Made by a program: the position numbers and the translations under genes
Assembly (NCBI RefSeq): GCF_008312885.1
Contig: NZ_VSSO01000003.1
Coordinates: 434,001-498,000 of the forward strand
Reading direction: 5' to 3'
Length of the DNA stretch: 64,000 nucleotides
DNA from: Lolliginicoccus suaedae
GTDB taxonomy: Bacteria > Actinomycetota > Actinomycetes > Mycobacteriales > Mycobacteriaceae
Shown here: in pieces, positions 1 through 10,129 of the stretch
How positions within the stretch are numbered: the first letter of the stretch is position 1
Layout of the letters: every line of letters begins with the position of its first letter
The notes under the pieces: generated by a model
What the model saw: the letters and a program-made list of their open reading frames with translations, nothing else
Told to the model about the DNA's origin: nothing
Databases searched by the model: none

Positions 1-361
1 CGACCTCGGTGACGTGCAGTGCAGCGACCCCGAGCACGCTGGCCTGCTCGAGGGCCTGCGCGTAGATCTGCGAGCCGCCCATGATCCATGCATCGGGGTA
101 GAGGCTGGTGGCCTCCTCGAGGGAGCTGGCGGTCCGCGCCCCCTCGTCCGACCATGCTGGGTCGCGGGTGAGCACGATGTTCGCGCGCCCCGGCAGTGGC
201 CGGAATCGCTCCGGCAGGGAGTCCCAGGTGCGGCGCCCCATGATGACGGGGTGCCCCTGGGTCAGCTCGCGGAAGTGCCGCATGTCCTCCGGGATGTGCC
301 AGGGGATGGTGCCACCGGCCCCGATCGCGCCGTTGCGTGCTTGAGCCCAGATCAACCGCAT
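1..361 (-). CDS. dfrA: Dihydrofolate reductase, C-terminal end missing at window edge
   Basis: Reduces dihydrofolate to tetrahydrofolate with NADPH in the cytoplasm, recycling the folate oxidised by ThyA. My translation from the ATG at 361 begins MRLIWAQARNGAIG and shows the substrate-loop motif IPWHIPEDMRHF, with the catalytic acid in PED. It also shows the cofactor motifs GHPVIMGRRTWDSLP and GRANIVLTR, and the WIMGGSQIYAQAL block. About 120 codons are present; the family is about 160 residues, so roughly the last quarter is cut by the left edge. It starts 9 nt after the thyA stop, so the two are almost certainly co-transcribed, as in mycobacteria. Confidence 0.95.
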   Translation of the reverse strand, partial: MRLIWAQARNGAIGAGGTIPWHIPEDMRHFRELTQGHPVIMGRRTWDSLPERFRPLPGRANIVLTRDPAWSDEGARTASSLEEATSLYPDAWIMGGSQIYAQALEQASVLGVAALHVTEV

Positions 362-370
362 GCTGCTCCC

Positions 371-1186
371 CTAGACCGCGATCGGTGCCTTGATGCCCGG
401 ATGGTGCTGGTAGTCGTCGATGATGAAGTCGTCGAACTCGTAGTCGAAGAGCGTGGCGGGCTTGCGGGCGAATCGCAGCCGCGGGTACGGGAAGGGATCC
501 CGGGCGAGCTGGGTGCGCACTTGCTCGACGTGGTTGTCGTAGATGTGGCAGTCGCCGCCGGTCCAGACGAACTCGCCGGGCTCGAGGCCGAGCTGGTGGG
601 CGACCATCTCGGTGAGCAGCGCATAGCTGGCAATGTTGAACGGCACGCCGAGGAACATGTCCGCCGAGCGCTGGTACAACTGGCAGGACAACGCACCGTC
701 GGCCACGTGGAACTGGAAGAAGGCGTGGCAGGGCGGGAGCGCCATGTCCTCGAGCTCGCCGACGTTCCAGGCCGAGACGATATGGCGCCGGGAATCAGGA
801 TTGTGCCGCAGGGACTCCATCACCCGGGAGATCTGGTCGATGTGACGGCCATCCGCGGCCGGCCAGGAGCGCCACTGCACGCCGTACACGGGCCCGAGGT
901 CACCGTTATCGCTTGCCCATTCGTCCCAGATGCTCACGCCGTGCTCCTGCAGCCAGCCGACGTTCGCATCGCCGCGGAGGAACCACAGCAGCTCGTAGGC
1001 GACGGAGCGGAAATGCACCCGCTTGGTGGTGATGAGCGGGAACCCCGCTTTGAGGTCGTAGCGGATCTGGCGGCCGAACACGCTGCGCGTTCCCGTTCCG
1101 GTGCGATCGCTCTTGGCGACTCCATGCTCGAGGACGTCACGGAGCAGATCCTCGTAGGGCGTGGGGATGGCGGTTGGCGCAGGCAC
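371..1186 (-). CDS. thyA: Thymidylate synthase
   Basis: Converts dUMP to dTMP using methylenetetrahydrofolate. The 271-residue product has the family length (E. coli 264). It carries the N-terminal DRTGTGT loop, the nucleophile cysteine in [11 protein letters not shown], the RRHIVSAWN arginine motif and the [22 protein letters not shown] block, and ends in KAPIAV. The reading frame stays open further upstream to 1504, but that extension has no family similarity and would run antisense through the neighbouring NUDIX gene. The GTG at 1186 ([15 protein letters not shown]) is therefore chosen. It is the first gene of a thyA-dfrA pair and diverges from the NUDIX gene across about 50 bp. Confidence 0.96.
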   Translation of the reverse strand: MPAPTAIPTPYEDLLRDVLEHGVAKSDRTGTGTRSVFGRQIRYDLKAGFPLITTKRVHFRSVAYELLWFLRGDANVGWLQEHGVSIWDEWASDNGDLGPVYGVQWRSWPAADGRHIDQISRVMESLRHNPDSRRHIVSAWNVGELEDMALPPCHAFFQFHVADGALSCQLYQRSADMFLGVPFNIASYALLTEMVAHQLGLEPGEFVWTGGDCHIYDNHVEQVRTQLARDPFPYPRLRFARKPATLFDYEFDDFIIDDYQHHPGIKAPIAV

Positions 1187-1238
1187 GGCACCACAGTATC
1201 GGAATCGCAGCAGCGGACGGCAAACTAAGGTGTTCTCC

Positions 1239-1718
1239 GTGGCCATCCCCGAGTTCATCCTCCAGCTCCGGCAGCACGTGGGCACCTCGCTGCTGTGGTT
1301 GACCGGCGTCAGTGCTGTGGTGCGCAACGAGCACGGGGAGATCCTGCTCGCCCGCCGCGCCGATAGCGGCGAGTGGGCGGTGATCTCCGGCATCCTCGAG
1401 CCCGGCGAATCGCCCGGCCCCGCGATCGCCCGCGAGGTTGCCGAGGAAGCCGACATCGAGATCGCCCTCGAGCGCATCACCAGCGTCACCACCAGTCCCG
1501 TCATCGCCTACCCGAACGGCGACCAGGCCCAGTACATCGATATTTGCTTCGCGGCCCGGCACATCTCCGGGAACCCCCGCCCGGCCGATGGGGAGAACAC
1601 CGATATCGGCTGGTTCCCGCCCGATCGCCTGCCCACTGATCTCGCGGCGACCTCCCGGGAGCGCATCACGCTCGCGCTGTCGACCGGCCCGCAGGCGTGG
1701 TTCGAGGACGCGCGGTAG
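1239..1718 (+). CDS. NUDIX hydrolase
   Basis: Predicted to hydrolyse a nucleoside diphosphate linked to another moiety. The NUDIX box reads [14 protein letters not shown] followed by REVAEEADI. It has the glycine, glutamate and REVxEE catalytic core, but the late glycine of the consensus (EExGU) is aspartate. The N-terminus ([22 protein letters not shown]) resembles actinobacterial ADP-ribose-type NUDIX proteins. The GTG at 1239 has AAGG about 8 nt upstream; the GTG at 1230 is the alternative. About 159 residues. It diverges from thyA and converges with the antiporter gene. The substrate cannot be read from the sequence. Confidence 0.88.
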   Translation: MAIPEFILQLRQHVGTSLLWLTGVSAVVRNEHGEILLARRADSGEWAVISGILEPGESPGPAIAREVAEEADIEIALERITSVTTSPVIAYPNGDQAQYIDICFAARHISGNPRPADGENTDIGWFPPDRLPTDLAATSRERITLALSTGPQAWFEDAR

Positions 1719-1742
1719 CCGGCAGCCCTGTTGCGCGTGCCC

Positions 1743-3047
1743 CTAGTGCTGGTTGTTCCGGGGCGGGACGTGGATGCTCCACCGGTGCCGCGACGGCAGA
1801 TAATGCTCGCCCATGTCCTTCTGCTCGGGGGCGGCGGCATCGAGCTTGCTGGCCCGGGCACCAAACGCACGGGCCCAGGGCGCGGCGGAAAGCCCGTGGG
1901 CGAGCACGCTCAGCATCACGGTGGTGGTGGCGATGAGCAGGATCGTTGCCGAGTTGGCCACGCCCGCCTGCTCCACGACGAGCAGCGCGAAGAGGATCGA
2001 GGCGAGCCCGCGCGGCCCGAACCAGCCCAGGAACAGCACCGATTCGAGGCGCAAGCCCGTGCCGGCGAGAGCGATCGCCACCGCCAGCGGGCGGACGAGG
2101 AGCAGGCTCGCCGTCGCGAGCGCGAAGGCCCGCCACTCGACATCGGCGAGCTGATCGCCCGCGACGACCGCGGCGAACACGGTGAAGGTGATGATGGTGA
2201 GCAGCTCGCCCTCGCGGGACGCGAAATCATCGACGTGCCGGCACTCGCGGCGCGCCACGGTGCCGAAGGCGAGCCCGGCCATGAACGCGGCGATGAACCC
2301 GTTGCCGCCAAGGGACTCGGCCCCGGCATAGGTGGCCGCGGCCAGCCCCACGACGGCGAGCCGCTGGTAGGTGGAGGTGACCCATCCGGCGGCCGACGCG
2401 CGCTGCAGCATCCAGCCACCGCTCGCACCGATGACGATCCCCGCGAGCACTCCCCAGCCGACCTGCGCGGCAGCGAACTGCGCCCAGTCCGTCGTGGTGC
2501 CCGACGTGGTGGCATCCTCGTTGCTCAGCCCGGCCAGCGCCACGAGCACCAGCACCACCGGCAGCACGATCCCGTCGTTGAGCCCGCTCTCGACGTTGAG
2601 GGTCTGGCGGATGCGTACCGGGACCTCCTCGTCGCTGACGACGGCAGCGCCGAGCGCGGCATCGGTGGGCGCGAGGACTGCTGCGAGGAGCGCTGCCTGC
2701 CACAGGCTGAACTCGTCGAACAGCAGCATGGCCGCGCCGGTGCCCAGCAGGATCATCAGGGGCAGCCCGATGCCCAGCAGGCGCAACGGCAGTGAGTACT
2801 CGCGGCGCAGCACCGCGAGATTGATACGCGCGGCGTCGGTGAACAGCACCAGGACGAGGGTGGCCTCGGCGAGCACCCGGATGGCCTCGTGATCCGCTGC
2901 CTCGTCGATGGCCCCGATGCCGGTGGCACCCATGGCCAGGCCCGCGGCGACAAAGAAGATCGGGGCAGTCACGGGGCTGCCGCGCAACCGCCCCGAGACC
3001 AGGCCGAACACGACGATCAGCGCAGCGATCAGCAGGATTGCGGTCAC
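1743..3047 (-). CDS. Cation/proton antiporter (CPA1 family)
   Basis: An integral membrane protein of 434 residues with about 12 hydrophobic segments, starting MTAILLIAALIVVFGLVSG. The APTDAALGAAV and NVESGLNDGIVLPVVL motifs are the signature of CPA1-type Na+(K+)/H+ exchangers; the ND pair is the usual ion-binding site. It probably exchanges monovalent cations for protons across the cytoplasmic membrane in pH or salt homeostasis. The C-terminus after residue 400 is short, polar and histidine-containing. It converges with the NUDIX gene (24 bp gap) and lies 37 bp downstream of nrdF on the same strand, so read-through from nrdF is possible. Confidence 0.92.
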   Translation of the reverse strand: MTAILLIAALIVVFGLVSGRLRGSPVTAPIFFVAAGLAMGATGIGAIDEAADHEAIRVLAEATLVLVLFTDAARINLAVLRREYSLPLRLLGIGLPLMILLGTGAAMLLFDEFSLWQAALLAAVLAPTDAALGAAVVSDEEVPVRIRQTLNVESGLNDGIVLPVVLVLVALAGLSNEDATTSGTTTDWAQFAAAQVGWGVLAGIVIGASGGWMLQRASAAGWVTSTYQRLAVVGLAAATYAGAESLGGNGFIAAFMAGLAFGTVARRECRHVDDFASREGELLTIITFTVFAAVVAGDQLADVEWRAFALATASLLLVRPLAVAIALAGTGLRLESVLFLGWFGPRGLASILFALLVVEQAGVANSATILLIATTTVMLSVLAHGLSAAPWARAFGARASKLDAAAPEQKDMGEHYLPSRHRWSIHVPPRNNQH

Positions 3048-3084
3048 CGTCGGATCCTACTTCCGCGCGGGCATCAAGCCGGGG

Positions 3085-4098
<1,014 letters not shown>

Positions 4099-4264
4099 CT
4101 ACTCCCAATAAGACTTGAACCTCGAACCAACTGGCGTCACGGTTCCCGCGTGGAGCGGGCGGCCGGACCATCGAGGCTACCCGCGAAGACTACCCCTGTG
4201 CCTGGCTTCGCTCAACGAGGCGCGCTCCTCCCGCCACGCGTCCCCGCGCCCCTATCCTGGTGGC

Positions 4265-4657
4265 ATGAGCGAGCACGGAAGCACCCGCGTCCGCGTGGAC
4301 GCATGGCTATGGGCGGTGCGGATCACCAAGACCCGCTCCCAGGCCGCAACGGCCTGCCGGGGCGGCCACGTGCGGGTGAACGGGTCCTCGGCGAAGGCGG
4401 CGCAGCTCATCGGGCCTGGCGATGAGGTGCGGGTGTGGAACCACGGGACGCTGCGCGTCCTCGAGGTAGTGGTGCCCCTCGCGAAACGGGTGGGCGCCCC
4501 GGTGGCGCAGCGCGCCTACCTCGATCGCAGCCCGGCTCCCCCGCCGCGGGAGGTTCTCGCCTCGGTGCCGCGGCGGGATCGTGGCGCGGGCAGGCCCACC
4601 AAGCGGGAGCGCCGCCAGCTCGACAGGCTGCGCGACGTCCCGGCGGATGAGCTCTAG
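4265..4657 (+). CDS. S4-domain RNA-binding protein (Hsp15-like)
   Basis: A 130-residue protein with an S4 domain at about residues 8-65 (VRVDAWLWAVRITKTRSQA, then GGHVRVNG and IGPGDEVRVW). This is the arrangement of Hsp15, which binds stalled large ribosomal subunits in E. coli. The C-terminal half is basic (GRPTKRERRQLDRL), as in actinobacterial homologues. ATG at 4265 is chosen because family similarity begins there. The stop codon overlaps the stop of the convergent secreted-protein gene by 2 bp. The role as a ribosome-rescue factor is inferred from the family only. Confidence 0.88.
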   Translation: MSEHGSTRVRVDAWLWAVRITKTRSQAATACRGGHVRVNGSSAKAAQLIGPGDEVRVWNHGTLRVLEVVVPLAKRVGAPVAQRAYLDRSPAPPPREVLASVPRRDRGAGRPTKRERRQLDRLRDVPADEL

Positions 4658-5097
4658 CTGAGGTAGGTGATCAGCAGATCGATGATCGCCTGGGGGTCGG
4701 TGGGCGCGGTCACGGCGATCCCGGTCTGGGTGTCGGACCACTCGCGCGGCGGATCCTGGTCCGGGTTGGTGTTCACGCAGTAGGTCTCCACGGTGTAGCT
4801 GCCCGGGATCAGGGGCGCGAAGGTGAACTCGAGGGTCTCCCCACCGATGTCGCTTCCGGCCAGGGTCATCATCGCGCCAGGCATGTCCTGGCTCTCCACG
4901 GTGACATCGCAGTTCTTCGGGAAGCCGGTTCCGCCGGGCACGGTGACCGCTACGTCGATGCTCAGGTCGCCACCGGTGACGACCGGGGCCGGGTCGAGCG
5001 CCAGCGGCTGGGCCGAGGCGGCGGCAGGGGCGAGGGCGAGGGCGCCGGCCGCGGCAGCGGAGACGATCAGTGTCTTGCGCGAAAGCGTTGATGGCAT
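4654..5097 (-). CDS. Small secreted protein, unknown function
   Basis: A 147-residue protein with a clear Sec signal peptide: basic MPSTLSRKTLIV, a hydrophobic Ala-rich stretch, and a likely signal peptidase I site at ASA-QP near residue 29. The mature part looks like one immunoglobulin-like beta domain (repeated short beta-strand patterns such as DLSIDVAVTVPGG and ESQDMPGAMMTLAG). It has two cysteines, in KNCDV and ETYCVN, that could form a disulfide. No enzymatic motif was seen. It is transcribed away from its neighbours and converges with the S4 gene, the stop codons overlapping. Confidence 0.8.
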   Translation of the reverse strand: MPSTLSRKTLIVSAAAAGALALAPAAASAQPLALDPAPVVTGGDLSIDVAVTVPGGTGFPKNCDVTVESQDMPGAMMTLAGSDIGGETLEFTFAPLIPGSYTVETYCVNTNPDQDPPREWSDTQTGIAVTAPTDPQAIIDLLITYLS

Positions 5098-5193
5098 GGG
5101 ATGGCTCCAATCGGTGTAGCTGCTCGGCTCGATGCCGCGACTGGCAATCGTGCATGTACGGCACCGATGGTTCCACCGTATCCCCCCACCGTT

Positions 5194-5215
5194 GGGCGCG
5201 GAAGGTTTCGCGCCC
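5194..5215 (-). terminator. Possible terminator hairpin after the polymerase gene
   Basis: A perfect 7-bp GC stem (GGGCGCG/CGCGCCC) with an 8-nt loop lies about 20 bp beyond the end of the O-antigen polymerase gene. It has no U-run, which is common in high-GC actinobacteria, so the terminator call is an inference. Confidence 0.4.
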
Positions 5216-5234
5216 GGAAACCCGCCGCCTCGTG

Positions 5235-6554
5235 CTATCCGGATCTCTCCGGCTCGACGGAGCCCTCCGTGGCGGCGGATTCCGCCGGGCTTGCGGACCT
5301 CTGGAGCCGCGACAGGCGGGCCGCCCGGTGCGCGGGGGCAGGCTCGGGCTTGTCATCCTTCTCCGGAGTGAGCGGCAGCGTCACCGCGAGCACGATCACC
5401 GCGAGGTAGATGGACTTGTTGGCGACCCAGGGCGAGAAGAGGATGTCCCAGAACGACTGGGCGCAGACCAGCATGACGACGATGGAGTATTGGCCACGCA
5501 TGCGGATGAAGCCGAGCGCCAGGGTGACGAGCAGCGCGATGGGGAACAGCACTGCCAGGACGCCGCCCTGGATCCAGCTCTCGAAGAAGATCGAGTGGAT
5601 CGAGATGCGCCCGCCCGGGCGGATCCAGTACTTCATGTAGTCGTCGGGGCTCGACATGCCGAGGTATTCGGCCAGGCGCACGCCGGCGTAGATGGTGTTC
5701 CAGGTGAGGGCTTGCTCGCTGCCCCAGCCGAGGATGGGGCGCTCGAGGATCGCGGCGATGGCCAGCGGCGGCTCGGTGCGGCCGTCGAGCAGCGCGAATC
5801 CCCCGCCGTCGCTCTGCGCGAGGGTCTTGAGGCGCACGGATTCGCCGAATACTCCGGAGAGGATGAGGCTCGGCATGATCGTGCCGAAGCCGAGCAGCCC
5901 GAGGACGCCGACCCATACGCGGGTCCGGGTGAGCCCCTTGCGGCTGCTGCGGAGGAAGTCGAAGAGCGCGACGCCGAAGCAGATCAGGGCGTAGGCACGG
6001 CTGTTGAGGTACATGCCGTAGATGCCGAACCCGACGAGGGCGAAGGTGACGGCGTAGCGGGAGACGTTGAGCCTTCGCAGGACGTAGAGCACGAGCATCG
6101 TGGCGGGGAACGCGATGCCGAACTTCCACAGGGACTCGATGCTCTCCGCGGTACGGGCGTTGCCGATGATGACGTAGTAGGCGACCGTCCCCAGGGAGAG
6201 CCAGGCGAGCAGGTGCACGGCCTCGTCGGAGGTGCGCACGATGCCACTGAGACCGACGACCATGACGGCGAAGACCAGGAAGTGCTGCAGGGCGACGATG
6301 GGGAACCGTGTGTCGTGCCAGACCGCTGATGAGGCGAGGGCGACGAAGCCGATCACTGCGGCGAAGATGCACATGCGGGCGAGACGGTGCCGGGGCAGGC
6401 GGGTCTGCATCAGCGCCAGGACCGTCACGGGGATCACCGCCAGGGGGGTTCCCATGCCGAGGATAGGGACGTTGGCGAGGAGGCCGATGATGCGGCGCGG
6501 CCTTCGCTTGCCCGGGTCCTTGATGGGCGGGGCGGCGAGGATTCGTTCAGGCAC
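5235..6554 (-). CDS. O-antigen ligase/polymerase-like membrane protein (Wzy candidate)
   Basis: A 439-residue polytopic protein with about 10-11 hydrophobic segments and one long extracytoplasmic loop at about residues 250-340 (AQSDGGGFALLDGRTEPP to WIRPGGRISIHSIFFE). The loop contains GWGSEQ and SIHSIFFESWIQGG, the RPILGxGxx...HNxxL-like pattern of Wzy/WaaL-type proteins. In this locus it most likely polymerises lipid-linked repeat units on the outer face of the membrane. GTG at 6554 follows an AGGAGAG ribosome-binding site at 6-7 nt; the longer upstream frame has no family similarity. It diverges from the first glycosyltransferase gene across a relatively AT-rich 208-bp gap. Confidence 0.82.
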   Translation of the reverse strand: MPERILAAPPIKDPGKRRPRRIIGLLANVPILGMGTPLAVIPVTVLALMQTRLPRHRLARMCIFAAVIGFVALASSAVWHDTRFPIVALQHFLVFAVMVVGLSGIVRTSDEAVHLLAWLSLGTVAYYVIIGNARTAESIESLWKFGIAFPATMLVLYVLRRLNVSRYAVTFALVGFGIYGMYLNSRAYALICFGVALFDFLRSSRKGLTRTRVWVGVLGLLGFGTIMPSLILSGVFGESVRLKTLAQSDGGGFALLDGRTEPPLAIAAILERPILGWGSEQALTWNTIYAGVRLAEYLGMSSPDDYMKYWIRPGGRISIHSIFFESWIQGGVLAVLFPIALLVTLALGFIRMRGQYSIVVMLVCAQSFWDILFSPWVANKSIYLAVIVLAVTLPLTPEKDDKPEPAPAHRAARLSRLQRSASPAESAATEGSVEPERSG

Positions 6555-6750
6555 GGGGGACTCTCCTCGCACGACGCGGCTTGCCGGTTTCCCGGGAGGA
6601 TACCGCGATCCACGGTGCACTGTGGCCGCTTTGCTACGTTTGCCGGAATAGCTGTATATCAAACTTGTTGTACGCCAACACTTTCGCTGGACCGCGCGAC
6701 GGTTGCTCCTCGCTTCAACTAAAGAGGGCAAAAGACCCACATCGCCACGC

Positions 6751-6756
6751 TATTGT
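6751..6756 (+). promoter_or_regulatory. -10 element for a leaderless glycosyltransferase transcript
   Basis: TATTGT fits the TAnnnT -10 consensus and lies only 6 nt before the GTG start at 6763. That is the spacing expected when transcription begins at the start codon. No ribosome-binding site precedes the GTG, which supports a leaderless mRNA. Confidence 0.5.
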
Positions 6757-6762
6757 CGTCGT

Positions 6763-8058
6763 GTGACCGACGACCCACTGCGCATCCTGATGCTCGGGCT
6801 GCACTACGCCCCCGAGCAGTCTGGCAACGGCCCCTACACCTCGGGCCTCGCCGCCGCGCTCGCCGCACGTGGTCATCATGTCACCGTTCGCACCGGCTAT
6901 CCGCACTATCCCGCGTGGCAGATCACCGAGGGCTACTCCGGCCGCCGGATTACCGAGCACCTCGACGATGTGACCGTGGAGCGCTTCCGGCCGCACATGC
7001 CTGATCCGCTCTCCCCCCTCGACCGGGCCCGCATGGAGGCCAGCTTTGGAATCGCCTCGAGCCTGGGCCGCTGGCACCGTCCCGATGTGATCCTCTGCGT
7101 CAGCCCGGCCCTGCTCGCCACGGCCGTGAATGTCGCCCGGGCTCGGGCGACGCCACGCCGGCCCGCCATCGGCGTCTGGGTGCAGGACCTCTACGGGCTC
7201 GGCGCGCGGGAGACGGGCACCGGGGGCGGGCGCGCTGCTCGCGCGCTCGGCGCCATCGAGGGCCGGACGCTGCGCGCGGCCGACGGGGTCGCCGCGATCC
7301 ACCGGCGCATGCGCGATCACATGGTGCGGGATCTGGGCGTGGAGCAGGACCGGGTGCGGGTGATCCGCAACTGGACGCACCTGGTGCCGATGGAGCTGCC
7401 GCCCCGCGCGGAGGCCCGCGCCGAGCTGGGCTGGGACCCTGACGAGATCATCGCGCTCCATGCCGGCAACATGGGCGCCAAGCAGGGCCTCGACAACATC
7501 ATCGAGGCCGCGCGCGGCGCGCTGCGGACCGCGCCGCGACTACGCTTCGTACTGCTCGGCGATGGCAACCAGCGCCCCCGCCTCGAGCAGCTCGCCGAGG
7601 GACTGCCCAACGTCACGTTCGTCCGCCCCCTGCCGGAGCGCGGGTTCCGGCTCGCCATGGCGGCCGCCGATGTGCTCGTGCTCAACGAGCTACCGGGCCT
7701 GTCGGACATGGCGGTGCCCAGCAAGCTCACGTCCTACTTCACCACTGGCCGTCCCGTCGTCGCCGCGACCGATGCAGCCAGCGTCACCGCCGACGAGATC
7801 CGCTCATCGGGCGCTGGCATCCAGGTCGATCCCACCGACCCCGCAGCCCTTGCCAGCACGATCGTCGAGCTCGCTGACGATCCTCGCCGGGCCAGCAGCC
7901 TCGGGCAGGCGGGCCAGGAATTCTGCCGCCGGGAGCTGTCGCAGGAGCATGCCATCGACCAGTACGAGGGCTGGCTGCGCGATCTCGTCGCCCGGCGCCG
8001 CCCTGGCCACCCCGACCGATCCGGGTCGACCGTCCCCCACCTGCGAGGAGCAGAATGA
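6763..8058 (+). CDS. GT4-family glycosyltransferase (WcaI-like)
   Basis: A 431-residue GT-B-fold glycosyltransferase. The N-terminus ([20 protein letters not shown], then [18 protein letters not shown]) matches the fucosyltransferase-like WcaI/putative colanic-acid group. The C-terminal nucleotide-sugar domain has [33 protein letters not shown] and the acidic site region [21 protein letters not shown]. It probably adds one sugar of the repeat unit on the cytoplasmic face. The stop overlaps the gmd start (ATGA), so the two are translationally coupled, which suggests GDP-fucose or GDP-mannose as donor. That is inference from context, not from residues. Confidence 0.9.
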   Translation: MTDDPLRILMLGLHYAPEQSGNGPYTSGLAAALAARGHHVTVRTGYPHYPAWQITEGYSGRRITEHLDDVTVERFRPHMPDPLSPLDRARMEASFGIASSLGRWHRPDVILCVSPALLATAVNVARARATPRRPAIGVWVQDLYGLGARETGTGGGRAARALGAIEGRTLRAADGVAAIHRRMRDHMVRDLGVEQDRVRVIRNWTHLVPMELPPRAEARAELGWDPDEIIALHAGNMGAKQGLDNIIEAARGALRTAPRLRFVLLGDGNQRPRLEQLAEGLPNVTFVRPLPERGFRLAMAAADVLVLNELPGLSDMAVPSKLTSYFTTGRPVVAATDAASVTADEIRSSGAGIQVDPTDPAALASTIVELADDPRRASSLGQAGQEFCRRELSQEHAIDQYEGWLRDLVARRRPGHPDRSGSTVPHLRGAE

Positions 8059-9098
8059 CCAAGCGCGCGCTCATCACCGGAATCACGGGCCAGGATGGCT
8101 CGTACCTCGCCGAGCTGTTGCTGGGCAAGGGCTATGAGGTGCATGGCCTGATCCGGCGTGCCTCCACGTTCAACACCTCCCGGATCGATCACCTGTATCG
8201 GGATCCGCACGATCCGGATGCACGCATGTTCCTGCACTACGGCGACCTCAGCGATGGCGCGCGCCTGGTCACGCTGTTGTCGAGCATCAATCCCGATGAG
8301 GTGTACAACCTGGCGGCGCAGTCGCACGTGCGGGTGAGCTTCGACGAGCCGGAGCACACGGGCGACACCACGGGCATCGGGGCGATCCGGCTGCTCGAGG
8401 CCGTGCGGCTCGCGGGCGTCGACTGCCGCTACTACCAGGCATCGAGCTCGGAGATGTTCGGTGCCTCGCCGCCCCCGCAGAACGAGGACACGCTGTTCTA
8501 TCCCCGGTCGCCGTACGGCGCGGCGAAGGTCTATGCCTACTGGGTGACGAAGAACTACCGCGAGGCCTATGGGTTGTACGCGGTCAACGGGATCCTGTTC
8601 AACCATGAGTCCCCGCGCCGCGGCGAGACCTTCGTGACCCGCAAGATCACCCGGGCCGTCGCGCGCATCGCGGACGGGCGCGAGAAGTTCATCTACATGG
8701 GCAACCTCGACGCCGTCCGCGACTGGGGGTACGCGCCCGAGTACGTCGAGGGCATGTGGCGCATGCTCCAGGCCGATGAGCCCGATGACTTCGTGCTCGC
8801 CACGGGCGGCAACCACACGGTGCGGGACTTCCTCGTCGAGGCGTTCACCCACGCGGGGCTGAACTGGGAGGACCATGTGCGCTTCGATGAGCGCTACCTG
8901 CGCCCCACCGAGGTCGATGCGCTCGTCGGCGATGCGAGCAAGGCGCAGCGCGTCCTCGGGTGGACGCCGCGCGTGCACACCCCGGAGCTCGCGCGCATCA
9001 TGGTCGATGCCGATATCGAGGCACTCAAGCACGAGGGCAGCCACTGGATCGACCAGCCCGAGCTGCCCGGATGGAGCATGGCGCATGAGCACGCTTGA
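8055..9098 (+). CDS. gmd: GDP-mannose 4,6-dehydratase
   Basis: Converts GDP-D-mannose to GDP-4-keto-6-deoxymannose, the first step to GDP-L-fucose. The 347-residue SDR-fold protein has the NADP site [17 protein letters not shown] and the [14 protein letters not shown] loop typical of Gmd. It also has SSSEMFG and the catalytic YxxxK in [12 protein letters not shown], and [16 protein letters not shown] in the substrate domain. The start overlaps the upstream glycosyltransferase by 4 bp and the end overlaps the next gene by 14 bp. The three therefore form one tight operon (6763-10056). Confidence 0.97.
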   Translation: MTKRALITGITGQDGSYLAELLLGKGYEVHGLIRRASTFNTSRIDHLYRDPHDPDARMFLHYGDLSDGARLVTLLSSINPDEVYNLAAQSHVRVSFDEPEHTGDTTGIGAIRLLEAVRLAGVDCRYYQASSSEMFGASPPPQNEDTLFYPRSPYGAAKVYAYWVTKNYREAYGLYAVNGILFNHESPRRGETFVTRKITRAVARIADGREKFIYMGNLDAVRDWGYAPEYVEGMWRMLQADEPDDFVLATGGNHTVRDFLVEAFTHAGLNWEDHVRFDERYLRPTEVDALVGDASKAQRVLGWTPRVHTPELARIMVDADIEALKHEGSHWIDQPELPGWSMAHEHA

Positions 9099-10056
9099 TT
9101 TCACCCCAGGTCCCCTTGATCGCGATGCCCCGTTCTATGTGGCCGGGCACCGTGGCATGGTCGGCTCCGCGGTGTGGCGGGCGCTCGAGGCCGCGGGCTT
9201 CACCAACCTGATCGGCCGGACCTCCGCCGAGCTCGACCTGCGCGATCGCGGGGCGGTGCTCGACTTCTTCGCCGAGGCACGGCCCCGGTACGTCGTGCTC
9301 GCCGCGGCGAAGGTGGGCGGCATCCTGGCCAATGACACGTATCCGGCGGACTTCCTGTCGGAGAACATGCAGATCCAGGTCAATGTGATGGACGCGGCGG
9401 TCATGCAGCGGGTGGAGCGGCTCGAGTTCCTCGGCTCGTCGTGCATCTATCCGAAGCTCGCGCCGCAGCCCATCAAGGAGGAGTACCTGCTCACTGGGCA
9501 CCTCGAGGAGACCAATGATGCGTATGCCATCGCGAAGATCGCCGGGATCATGCAGGTCCAGGCCGTCCGGCGCCAGCATGGCCTGCCGTGGATCTCGGCG
9601 ATGCCGACGAACCTCTATGGGCCGGGCGACAACTTCTCCCCCACTGGCTCGCATGTGCTTCCGGCGCTGATCCGCCGCTACGAGGAAGCGCGCGAGAGCG
9701 GCACGACGACGGTGCAGAACTGGGGCACGGGCACGCCGCGGCGCGAGTTCCTGCACGTCGATGATCTCGCAACCGCAGTGCTCCATCTCCTCGAGCACTA
9801 CGACGGCCCGACGCAGGTCAACGTCGGGACCGGCAAGGACGCCACGATCAAGGAGATCGCGCACCTCGTGGCCGAGGCCGTCGGCTACTCCGGGGATATC
9901 ACCTGGGACACGTCCAAGCCCGACGGCACGCCCAGGAAGCTGCTCGACGTCAGCCTGCTCGAGGGCTCCGGATGGGCGCCCAGGATCCCGCTGCGCGAGG
10001 GCATCGCGGACGCGGTGGCCTGGTACCGGGAGCACCGGGCCGAGGCGCGGGCATGA
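9085..10056 (+). CDS. fcl: GDP-L-fucose synthase (epimerase/reductase)
   Basis: Epimerises and reduces the Gmd product to GDP-L-fucose using NADPH. The 323-residue protein has the nucleotide motif [14 protein letters not shown] and the catalytic GSSCIYP. It also has the YxxxK motif in [14 protein letters not shown], and NLYGPGDNF and [11 protein letters not shown], all standard for WcaG/Fcl. ATG at 9085 sits inside the end of gmd (14-bp overlap). The longer upstream frame is only the shadow of gmd. Together with gmd it indicates an L-fucose-containing polysaccharide. Confidence 0.97.
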   Translation: MSTLDFTPGPLDRDAPFYVAGHRGMVGSAVWRALEAAGFTNLIGRTSAELDLRDRGAVLDFFAEARPRYVVLAAAKVGGILANDTYPADFLSENMQIQVNVMDAAVMQRVERLEFLGSSCIYPKLAPQPIKEEYLLTGHLEETNDAYAIAKIAGIMQVQAVRRQHGLPWISAMPTNLYGPGDNFSPTGSHVLPALIRRYEEARESGTTTVQNWGTGTPRREFLHVDDLATAVLHLLEHYDGPTQVNVGTGKDATIKEIAHLVAEAVGYSGDITWDTSKPDGTPRKLLDVSLLEGSGWAPRIPLREGIADAVAWYREHRAEARA

Positions 10057-10129
10057 TCCACGCCGCCTGCCGCCACACAATCATCAATCACTAGTTCTCG
10101 CTGTCACGACGGCTCGGAGGGTTTGGACC

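Noticed and set aside
14-1228. 404-codon plus-strand open frame over dfrA-thyA
   Set aside because: It is the antisense shadow of two confidently identified genes, with no family similarity.
9761-10129. 123-codon N-terminal extension of the Wzz-kinase
   Set aside because: The sequence is the out-of-frame shadow of fcl; Wzz similarity and a ribosome site begin at 10130.
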